Both the position numbers and the translations under genes were made by a program. Of a DNA stretch of 6,645 nucleotides, positions 1 through 5,499 are shown one piece after another; the stretch's first letter is position 1; every line of letters begins with the position of its first letter. The DNA is taken from contig JAFPTE010000259.1 in assembly GCA_017400415.1 (NCBI GenBank), positions 1 to 6,645 of the forward strand, in the 5' to 3' direction. Source of the stretch: Oscillospiraceae bacterium (GTDB taxonomy: Bacteria; Bacillota; Clostridia; Oscillospirales; Oscillospiraceae). Under the pieces are notes generated by a model, which was not told the DNA's origin, did no database searches, and saw nothing but the letters and a program-made list of their open reading frames with translations.

Positions 1-956
1 GAGACGTTCTTGATCATGCCGCCGAACTGGTACAGGAAGAAGAACACCATCATGATGATCCAGTACTTGTCCTTGAAGCAGAGCTTCGCCTGCTCGCCGG
101 TGGACAGCGCGGGCTTGGCCTCTGTCTCCTGACCCAGGGATTCCTCGGTCACGCGCTCGCGGGTGAAGAAGTACTCGATCAGCACGCCGATGGCGGTGAT
201 GATGAGCAGGGCGATGACGAAGACCTTCCAGTGGGCATAGGAGGCGGCGGAGTCGTAGATCGCCGCGCCGCTCTCGTCCACGTAGTAGAGGATCTTGCCG
301 GCGTCGTTGGTGACGGGGCTGCCCTTGCCGCTCATGTCATAGACGAAGAGCAGATCCAGGAAGAAGGGCAGGAACATGGAGCTGATGCCCATGGCCGCCA
401 GCATCGTGGCGTTGGAGATGGTGGCAAGCAGACCGCGGTCCTTGGAGTTTCTGGTGGAGAGGGAGACCAGGCCCGCGTGCGGGGTATAGTACATCGGATA
501 GGCGAAGGCAAACCAGAGGTTATAGCCGATGGCGATGCACACAAGGCTGCCCACGTGCCAGGAGGTGTCGTTCACGTTGAAGGGTGCGAAGATGAACAGG
601 AACAGCAGGGCGATAAGGCTGACAGGCACGGAGAACAGCAGGAGCGGACGGGCCTTGGCCACGGCGGACTTGGAGTTATCCATCAGGCGGCCCACCAGGA
701 TGTTGCCCAGGACCACGAAGATAACGGAGATAACCGGCAGCCAGGTAAAGAAGCCGGCGGCCCAGTTATTGATGCCCAGAATATCGGACATGTACTTGTT
801 GAAGTAGTTGGACAGAATCGAGTTGGCCAGCAGTGCCAGGGTGGGGCCAACCAGGTAGCCCAGAGCGCCCTCCGGGAATATGGATACCTTGTCGCTCTTT
901 ATGAGGCTGGGCGGCAGCTTATCCAGAAAGCTGGACTTTTGAGTGGTTTTTGCCAT
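1..956 (-). CDS. GPH-family (MelB-like) MFS sugar transporter, 3' end cut by window edge
   Basis: This is an integral membrane carrier of the glycoside-pentoside-hexuronide type within the major facilitator superfamily. Translating the minus strand from ATG 956-954 gives 318 codons with no stop before position 1. Visible features are a short cytoplasmic N-terminus, then about seven hydrophobic segments at roughly residues 31-50, 65-88, 103-125, 134-157, 178-205, 243-264 and 298-314. The loop after TM2 reads GRLMDNSKS followed by ARP, a weak version of the family's D-R...G-x-RP loop. A polar stretch of about 36 residues (207-242) between TM5 and TM6 should face outside. The segment after TM6 (FFTRERVTEE) is typical of Clostridia members of the family. 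The start is fixed by a perfect AAGGAGG seven bases upstream. It is the last visible gene of the rhamnosidase operon, 12 nt after the GH78 stop, which suggests a rhamnoside cargo. The cargo itself is inferred. TM7 to the C-terminus lies outside the window. Confidence 0.9.
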   Translation of the reverse strand, partial: MAKTTQKSSFLDKLPPSLIKSDKVSIFPEGALGYLVGPTLALLANSILSNYFNKYMSDILGINNWAAGFFTWLPVISVIFVVLGNILVGRLMDNSKSAVAKARPLLLFSVPVSLIALLFLFIFAPFNVNDTSWHVGSLVCIAIGYNLWFAFAYPMYYTPHAGLVSLSTRNSKDRGLLATISNATMLAAMGISSMFLPFFLDLLFVYDMSGKGSPVTNDAGKILYYVDESGAAIYDSAASYAHWKVFVIALLIITAIGVLIEYFFTRERVTEESLGQETEAKPALSTGEQAKLCFKDKYWIIMMVFFFLYQFGGMIKNV

Positions 957-963
957 TGTCTTT

Positions 964-970
964 CCTCCTT
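964..970 (-). promoter_or_regulatory. Shine-Dalgarno of the transporter, overlapping the GH78 stop codon
   Basis: The minus strand reads AAGGAGG at 970-964, seven bases before ATG 956-954. The GH78 stop codon TAA occupies 971-969, so two bases of the stop codon are also the first two bases of the ribosome site. This tight arrangement supports co-transcription and suggests that ribosomes finishing GH78 help initiation on the transporter message. Confidence 0.85.
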
Positions 971-3527
971 ATTTCATTTTGCAGCTGAATTCGTAGCTTC
1001 CGCTGCCCACGCTTCTCGTCTGGCCGTCCGGCAGGATCACGGCGCACTGGGTGCTGACCGGGACCGTCACCTTCAGGGTCAGAGTGCCGTTCTCCAGCTT
1101 CCATTCGGAGCCGGCCGTACCGTAGGGGGTCTCCACGCAGGCCTTGGCCTGGGTAAGTCCGCCGCCGATAAGGGGCTTCACCCGGAAGCTCCTGTAGCCG
1201 GACTCTGTGGCCTCGATGCCGGCGATCCGCTTATACAGGAAGTCGCCGACGGCGCCGGAGGCGTAATGGTTGTAGCTTATCATTCCGCCGGTTCCGTCGT
1301 CCCCGATGGGGCAGAAGCCGTCCTCGTCCAGGCCGTCCCACCGCTCCCAGATAGTGGTGGCGCCGACCTTGACCTCGTAGAGCCAGGAGGGGCACTTGGT
1401 GTTCATGAGCATCTTGAACGCTACGTCCGCATGGCCGTTATCGGCCAGAACGAACAGAATATAGGGTGTGCCGGGGAAGCCGGTGCCGATGCAGTAGTTG
1501 TTCTTCTCCACCAGCTTCACCAGATTGCCCGCCGCCTTGGCCTTGGTCACGGCGTCCGGGAACATGTCCAGGTAGATGGGCAGCACGTAGGCGGACTGGA
1601 ACTCCTCCTTCAGCTTGCCGTAGCCGTCCGTCAATACGGAGCAGTAGGCGTCGCTGACCTTGTCGGCCAGATCTGCGTAATATGCCTTATCCTCTTCCTC
1701 ACCCAGGATCTCCGCAATCTTGGAGACTCTGGAGCACATGTTCTTGATGGAGGCGGTGTCGGTCCACTTGGACCGGGCCTGCCACTGGCCCATCTGGGGC
1801 ACATCGGGTGCAACCCAGTCGCCGAAGTGGAAGATGCCGGGGGTGTCCCAGATGTAGCGGTTCTTGCCGAAGGAGAACAGCCCCGCCCAGAAAAGCTGAG
1901 CCTTGATGTACTTCTTCATCATGGCGTAATTGTCCCGCAGGATCTGGGTGTCGCCCTCAGCCATATACAGGGCCCAGGGCACCAGGACGCAGGCGTCGTC
2001 CCACCAGCCTACGGCCATATCCGGCATGGTTGTTGGGAAGCCGTAGCCCTGACGGGGGACGGTGTTGGGAATGCCGCCGCCGGGGAACTGCTCCGCTCTC
2101 ATATCCTGGAGCCACTTCTCCAGGAAGCGGGACATCTCAAAGTTAAAGCAGGCCGTGGGGCCGAAGACTGCGATATCGCCGGTCCAGCCCATGCGCTCGT
2201 CACGCTGTGGGCAGTCCGTGGGGATATCCATAAGGTTAGATTTGGCGCCCCAGACGATGTTGGACTGGAGCTGGTTGAGCAGCTTATCGGAGCAGGAGAA
2301 ATCGCCGGTGCGGGTAAGATCGGAGTACAGAGCGTAGGCGCAGACCTCGATGTTCTGCTCCTCCACGCCCTCCACGCTTATGTAGCGGAAGCCCATGTAG
2401 GTGAACCGGGGGGCATAGGTCTGGTCCCCGTCTCTGCACACGTAGGTCAGGGTTGCCTTGGCAGAGCGCAGGAAGCTCAGGTTCAGGCTGCCGTCCTTAT
2501 TGAGGATCTCGGCGTGCTTGATGACGACGGTATCGCCCTTCTTTGCGCCCTTCACCTTTATGGCCACCACGCCGGCGAAGTTCTGGCCGAAGTCATAGAC
2601 CGTGGCGCCGTTTACGGTGTTTTTGCTGATGGGCTTCATGACCTCATGAGCCGTGACCGCAGAGCCGTAGTCCGCCAGGATCTTGGGGGAAACTCTCAGG
2701 CGCTCCTTTGCGGCGGGATGCCAGTCCGCACCGTCCAGGTCCACGTTGGCGTCATAGGTCTCGCCGTCGTAGAAGTCGGCCATCTGCACGGGGCCGTTCT
2801 CCGTCACCTGCCAGGACTCGTCCGTGCCGATAACGGCCTCGGTGCCGTCCTCATAGGTGATGCGGAGCTCCAGAAGCAGGGCCTGGCGGTCCGCCATAAG
2901 GCGGTTGCCTCTGGTGAACACGAAGGAGCCCACTGCCCAGCCGCCGGCCACAACGGCGTCCAGAACGTCGCCGCTTGCGACCAGGCCGGTCACGTCATAG
3001 GTCTGGTACATCAGGTAGTTCTTGTAAGAGGTGAAGCCCGGTGCGAAGTACCGGTCCCCTACCCGCCTGCCGCTGATGTAGAGCTCATAGACGCCCATGG
3101 CGGTGGAGTAAATAACTGCCCGTTTGACCTTCCCGGCCAGCTCCAGCTTCCTGCGGAAGACCATGGGCTTGGGGGAAATACCCTTTTCCGTGAACCTGTA
3201 CTTGGGGTCGGAGATCCACTTGGCCTCCCAGGGGGTATCTAACCGTCCGGTCTCAAAGGAGACGCTGGCCTCGGCCGTCTCGCCGTTGGAGGCTGTGGCG
3301 CTGAGGGCGGCGGTGTAAGCAGTGAAGGGCTTCAGAGCCTCGCCGCCGTAGGGAACGGAAATCTGTTCGCCGGTCTCGGTCTCCCAGCCGTTTACGGAGA
3401 TTTTGGCGGTCTTCAGGGAGATATCCTGGCCGTCACTTTCCAGGGCAAAGGAAAACCGGGGATTGGCGGCATCTGTAACGCAGCCCTTTTCCAGATGCTC
3501 AACCGCAAATCTTTTGATTCTTAACAT
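969..3527 (-). CDS. Cytoplasmic GH78 alpha-L-rhamnosidase, 852 aa
   Basis: This inverting glycoside hydrolase removes terminal alpha-L-rhamnose from glycosides or oligosaccharides. Domain order by pattern is: Fn3-like beta domain (about 1-95), rhamnosidase N domain (about 120-290), concanavalin-like beta domain containing YDFGQNFAG (311-319; about 300-400), (alpha/alpha)6 catalytic barrel (about 405-765), and C-terminal beta domain (about 770-850). The GH78 signature is plain: DIPTDCPQRDERMGWTGD at 434-451 carries D438, D443, the likely general acid E444, and D451. GWWDDAC (507-513) and FHFGDW (566-571) line the pocket, and TTIWERWDG (724-732) carries E728, the likely general base. SYNHYASGAVGDFLY (751-765) is also typical. 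Length fits compact family members. There is no signal peptide or membrane segment, so it should act inside the cell. AAAGGAG seven bases before ATG 3527-3525 sets the start. It is the second gene of the operon, 33 nt after the DUF4177-like gene. Aglycone preference cannot be read from sequence. Confidence 0.95.
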   Translation of the reverse strand: MLRIKRFAVEHLEKGCVTDAANPRFSFALESDGQDISLKTAKISVNGWETETGEQISVPYGGEALKPFTAYTAALSATASNGETAEASVSFETGRLDTPWEAKWISDPKYRFTEKGISPKPMVFRRKLELAGKVKRAVIYSTAMGVYELYISGRRVGDRYFAPGFTSYKNYLMYQTYDVTGLVASGDVLDAVVAGGWAVGSFVFTRGNRLMADRQALLLELRITYEDGTEAVIGTDESWQVTENGPVQMADFYDGETYDANVDLDGADWHPAAKERLRVSPKILADYGSAVTAHEVMKPISKNTVNGATVYDFGQNFAGVVAIKVKGAKKGDTVVIKHAEILNKDGSLNLSFLRSAKATLTYVCRDGDQTYAPRFTYMGFRYISVEGVEEQNIEVCAYALYSDLTRTGDFSCSDKLLNQLQSNIVWGAKSNLMDIPTDCPQRDERMGWTGDIAVFGPTACFNFEMSRFLEKWLQDMRAEQFPGGGIPNTVPRQGYGFPTTMPDMAVGWWDDACVLVPWALYMAEGDTQILRDNYAMMKKYIKAQLFWAGLFSFGKNRYIWDTPGIFHFGDWVAPDVPQMGQWQARSKWTDTASIKNMCSRVSKIAEILGEEEDKAYYADLADKVSDAYCSVLTDGYGKLKEEFQSAYVLPIYLDMFPDAVTKAKAAGNLVKLVEKNNYCIGTGFPGTPYILFVLADNGHADVAFKMLMNTKCPSWLYEVKVGATTIWERWDGLDEDGFCPIGDDGTGGMISYNHYASGAVGDFLYKRIAGIEATESGYRSFRVKPLIGGGLTQAKACVETPYGTAGSEWKLENGTLTLKVTVPVSTQCAVILPDGQTRSVGSGSYEFSCKMK

Positions 3528-3560
3528 ATCAGCGCTCCTTTCGCAACGCAGATTTTACTT

Positions 3561-3761
3561 TCAGACTTCCTTCCGGAAGGTGATGATAAACGCGCCCTTT
3601 ATCTGGGATGAGGTGGCCATGTAGTTGTAGGTGACCAGCTCCCAGCCCTCCTGATAGCGGCGGTTTATAAGCTCGTCCAGGTTGGCGGCGTCCTCCTCGT
3701 TGGCCTTGTCGGTGAAAAACTTGAAGCCCGCCGGCAGGATCTCGGTTTTGTAGGTGTACAT
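3561..3761 (-). CDS. Small DUF4177-like protein, 66 aa, first gene of the rhamnosidase operon
   Basis: This is a small soluble protein with the pattern of DUF4177-type proteins: an N-terminal strand with paired Tyr residues (MYTYKTEILP), a helix rich in Asp/Glu/Leu (about 24-37, ANLDELINRRYQ), the hallmark EGWELV (about 38-43), and a final strand IKGAFIITFRKE. The family has no firmly known biochemical role. I chose ATG 3761-3759 because GAGGAG (3775-3770) lies eight bases upstream. An in-frame GTG at 3770-3768 would add three residues but overlaps that ribosome site, so it is a poor start. The promoter at 3838-3810 precedes it, and the GH78 start follows 33 nt after its stop, so it leads the operon. 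Its link to rhamnoside use is only positional. The family call rests on pattern recognition, without a search. Confidence 0.75.
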   Translation of the reverse strand: MYTYKTEILPAGFKFFTDKANEEDAANLDELINRRYQEGWELVTYNYMATSSQIKGAFIITFRKEV

Positions 3762-3769
3762 TGACGGCA

Positions 3770-3775
3770 CTCCTC
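3770..3775 (-). promoter_or_regulatory. Shine-Dalgarno that decides the start of the DUF4177-like gene
   Basis: GAGGAG on the minus strand sits eight bases before ATG 3761. Its last G is the first base of the alternative GTG codon at 3770-3768, which therefore cannot use it at normal spacing. This favours the 66-residue product over the 69-residue one. Confidence 0.7.
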
Positions 3776-3809
3776 TTCCGGTATTTGATGATATAAAGCC
3801 CCAAAGGGT

Positions 3810-3838
3810 ATTATACAGTAAAACGGACTTGATAACAA
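3810..3838 (-). promoter_or_regulatory. Sigma-A-type promoter of the DUF4177-GH78-transporter operon
   Basis: On the minus strand a -35 box TTGTTA (3838-3833; 4 of 6 consensus bases) is followed after exactly 17 nt by a perfect -10 box TATAAT (3815-3810). Transcription would start near 3803, leaving a leader of about 40 nt before ATG 3761. The -35 box and most of the spacer lie inside the inverted repeat 3820-3847, and A-tracts lie immediately upstream, so control of this promoter may involve both. The assignment is from sequence pattern only. Confidence 0.75.
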
Positions 3839-3847
3839 GTCCGTTTT
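3820..3847 (-). terminator. 12-bp perfect inverted repeat: likely terminator of the HAD-Rpe gene and possible operator
   Basis: The arms AAAACGGACTTG and CAAGTCCGTTTT pair perfectly over 12 bp around a 4-nt loop (ATAA). It starts 30 nt past the stop codon of the HAD-Rpe gene, the expected place for an intrinsic terminator. In the minus direction the stem ends in only TTTT before AC; in the plus direction a longer T-rich run follows, though no plus-strand gene is seen upstream. The same repeat spans about -17 to -44 relative to the inferred start of the next operon and covers its -35 box, so a dimeric regulator could also bind here. Which role dominates cannot be told from sequence. Confidence 0.7.
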
Positions 3848-3870
3848 TGTATATTTTTTACAGATTTTTT
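3844..3870 (-). promoter_or_regulatory. Phased A-tracts upstream of the operon promoter (UP-element-like)
   Basis: Three A-runs on the minus strand lie at 3870-3865 (6), 3859-3854 (6) and 3848-3844 (5). Their centres are about 11 and 10.5 bases apart, one helical turn each. Relative to a start near 3803 they fall at about -64, -53 and -43, where RNA polymerase alpha-subunit C-terminal domains contact AT-rich UP elements. Such phasing also predicts bent DNA. The effect on promoter strength is inferred. Confidence 0.55.
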
Positions 3871-3877
3871 AAATTTC

Positions 3878-5359
3878 CTATAAGCTCTCTCCCCGGAGCT
3901 GCCTTATGACAGCGGTTTTATCCGCTGCACGGAAAATCGTGGACCCGGAGACCAGCATATTGGCCCCGGCGGCCACGCAGAGGGGGGCAGTTTCGGCGTC
4001 CACGCCGCCGTCCACCTGGATATAGGTCTCCAGTCCCCGGCGGGTGGCCTCATACCGGACGGCGGATACCTTGTCCAGCATGTCGTACATGAAGCTCTGG
4101 CCGCCGAAGCCGGGCTCCACGGTCATGACCAGCACGAAGTCCAGGTCATTAAGGTACGGGAACACTGCCTGGGCCGGGGTGCCGGGCTTCAGGGCCAGGC
4201 CCACCTTCCTGCCGAAGGACTTTACGGAGGCGATGACCTGGCCGGTCTTCTCCCCGGCGGCCTCCACGTGGAAGGACACCAGGTCCGCCCCGGCCTGGCA
4301 GAACTGGGGGGCCAGGGTCATGGGGTCCGAGACCATCAGGTGCACGTCGATGGGCTTTTCCGTCCGGCGGCGGAGGCTTTTGAGCACCGGGAAGCCGAAG
4401 GAAAGATTGGGGACGAAGTGGTTATCCATAACGTCGTAGTGGATTATCTCCGCCTCCTCCACGGCCTGGATATCGGCCCCCAGGTTCCAGAAGTCCGCCG
4501 AGAGGACCGAGGGGCACACCAGCACCGGCAGATTGGGCCGGAGGAGGGTTTTGAACAGGTACTGGGCAACGCCGGCGTCCTCCGCAGAGCCGGTGACGGC
4601 GGCGGCCATGGCCCGCAGGGCCGGGGCGGCGTCCTCCATAGCCACGCCGGTGGTGAGCCGGAAGATGGGCCCGTCACCCAGGCGGCTGCCGAAGGCCAGG
4701 GTCTCCTCCCGCAGGGCCCCCAGGCGCTCCATAAGGAAGCGGACCGCCTCACCCCGGTTGGCCTGCCGGGCGGTTATCTCCACGGTGGCCGGGTCCGAGG
4801 GGGACAGGGTCAGGTCGGACAGGAAGGGCTTCAGGACCTCCAGGGCCCGGTCCCGCCGCTCCGGAGTCTGGAAATAAATCTGGCATTTCTGCACGGCGTC
4901 ATAGTTCTGGGCGATATGCTCGCTGAGGACCTCCACCGGCTGCCGGGTCCGGCGCACCAGGTCCAGGGTGGGGCCGTCGGAGATGAAGTTTTCGGCGCTG
5001 TCATAGGCGGAGCGGTCCATATAGGCTCCGTCCCCGGCGCAGCAGTCATAGATCCCGCCGAAGCCGTCCAGCAGCCGCAGGACCTCCAGGGCCCGGGAGG
5101 CGGGCATAAGATTTTCCGCCACGGCCTCATGGGCCCTCAGGTCCCAGACCTGGGCGCCGTTGGAGGTTATGGCGTAATTAATAAAGGGCAGGACCCGTAT
5201 GCACTCCGGCATGGCGGAGAAGCTGCGGCCGGTGACGGGCACGATCTGCACCCCCATTGCCGCCGCCCGCTCCAGAGCCCGGCGGCTGGCCTCCGGCAGG
5301 GTCTTGTTGGCCCTGAGGAGCGCCCCGTCCAGATCCGTAAAAATAAGCTTAACAGACAT
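3878..5359 (-). CDS. Fusion protein: degenerate Cof-type HAD hydrolase domain plus ribulose-phosphate 3-epimerase, 493 aa
   Basis: Residues 1 to about 268 form a Cof/HAD-IIB-like domain: FTDLDGALL (7-15, with D9 and D11), PVTGR (41-45, T43), TSNGAQ (65-70), and a C2-type cap to about 195. Its later motifs are eroded: the usual NKG lysine is Arg202, and the GDxxND motif reads GSRLGDG (224-230), with Ser225 replacing the first Asp. Residues about 277-493 are a full-length Rpe TIM barrel: PSVLSAD (283-289), HYDVMDNHFVPN (307-318, with H307 and D309), DVHLM (338-342, H340), VMTVEPGFGGQ (411-421) and VDGGV (449-453, D450). These are the residues that bind metal and move protons when D-ribulose 5-phosphate and D-xylulose 5-phosphate interconvert in the pentose phosphate pathway. 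Both halves should be cytoplasmic. ATG 5359-5357 follows AGGGAG by six bases. There is no stop, ATG or ribosome site at the junction (near 4545-4525), so this is one polypeptide. The HAD role is unknown: phosphatase, pseudoenzyme or regulatory domain. Confidence 0.93.
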   Translation of the reverse strand: MSVKLIFTDLDGALLRANKTLPEASRRALERAAAMGVQIVPVTGRSFSAMPECIRVLPFINYAITSNGAQVWDLRAHEAVAENLMPASRALEVLRLLDGFGGIYDCCAGDGAYMDRSAYDSAENFISDGPTLDLVRRTRQPVEVLSEHIAQNYDAVQKCQIYFQTPERRDRALEVLKPFLSDLTLSPSDPATVEITARQANRGEAVRFLMERLGALREETLAFGSRLGDGPIFRLTTGVAMEDAAPALRAMAAAVTGSAEDAGVAQYLFKTLLRPNLPVLVCPSVLSADFWNLGADIQAVEEAEIIHYDVMDNHFVPNLSFGFPVLKSLRRRTEKPIDVHLMVSDPMTLAPQFCQAGADLVSFHVEAAGEKTGQVIASVKSFGRKVGLALKPGTPAQAVFPYLNDLDFVLVMTVEPGFGGQSFMYDMLDKVSAVRYEATRRGLETYIQVDGGVDAETAPLCVAAGANMLVSGSTIFRAADKTAVIRQLRGESL

Positions 5360-5365
5360 ATATAA

Positions 5366-5384
5366 CTCCCTGCGGCAGTGCCGC
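5366..5384 (-). promoter_or_regulatory. Small leader hairpin abutting the HAD-Rpe ribosome binding site
   Basis: In the leader, GCGGC and GCCGC (5384-5380 and 5376-5372 on the minus strand) can pair around a 3-nt loop. The next base, 5371, begins the Shine-Dalgarno AGGGAG (5371-5366), six bases before ATG 5359. A GC-only stem this close to the ribosome site could modulate initiation, but a 5-bp stem may also be chance in GC-rich DNA. Confidence 0.35.
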
Positions 5385-5400
5385 TCTCATTCTTGCCTAT

Positions 5401-5429
5401 ATTATACTCAATCTCCGCCCTTTTTTCAA
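5401..5429 (-). promoter_or_regulatory. Sigma-A-type promoter of the HAD-Rpe gene
   Basis: The minus strand has TTGAAA (5429-5424; 5 of 6 consensus bases), a 17-nt spacer and a perfect TATAAT (5406-5401). Transcription should start near 5394, giving a leader of about 35 nt before ATG 5359. It lies just downstream of the terminator 5456-5488, so the HAD-Rpe gene is an independent transcription unit. Confidence 0.85.
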
Positions 5430-5455
5430 CCGATATTTTCCCGCCTCCCGGACGC

Positions 5456-5488
5456 AAAAAAGCGCACAGGTGGTTTCCCCTGTGCGCT
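5456..5488 (-). terminator. Intrinsic terminator of the upstream unknown gene
   Basis: On the minus strand a 10-bp perfect stem (AGCGCACAGG / CCTGTGCGCT; arms 5488-5479 and 5470-5461) with an 8-nt loop is followed directly by a run of Ts (5460-5456). It begins 12 nt after the stop codon at 5500, the classic position and form of a Rho-independent terminator. Confidence 0.9.
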
Positions 5489-5499
5489 GTGGCCGGCGC

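Noticed and set aside
231..3242. Plus-strand open frame of 1003 codons antisense to the transporter and GH78 genes
   Set aside because: It crosses two well-supported minus-strand genes and their junction, has no recognisable domain, and its Gly/Ala/Val/His/Gln/Asp-heavy composition is what the complement of GC-rich coding DNA gives. No ribosome site or promoter was seen for it.
3529..3804. Minus-strand frame of 91 codons overlapping the DUF4177-like gene
   Set aside because: The alternative frame carries the EGWELV pattern and a well-placed ribosome site. This one starts about at the inferred transcription start and shows no family pattern.
3799..3808. Short palindrome CCCCAAAGGG near the inferred transcription start
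   Set aside because: Only three base pairs with a tight loop. It is too small to support an operator or attenuator.
4268..5365. Plus-strand open frame of 365 codons antisense to the HAD-Rpe gene
   Set aside because: The minus strand here encodes conserved HAD and Rpe motifs, and the plus frame has the same low-complexity shadow composition with no recognisable motif.
5167..5457. Minus-strand frame of 96 codons running through the HAD-Rpe promoter and start
   Set aside because: It covers the -35 and -10 boxes and overlaps the start of the HAD domain in another frame, so it is not likely to be transcribed from its start or translated.
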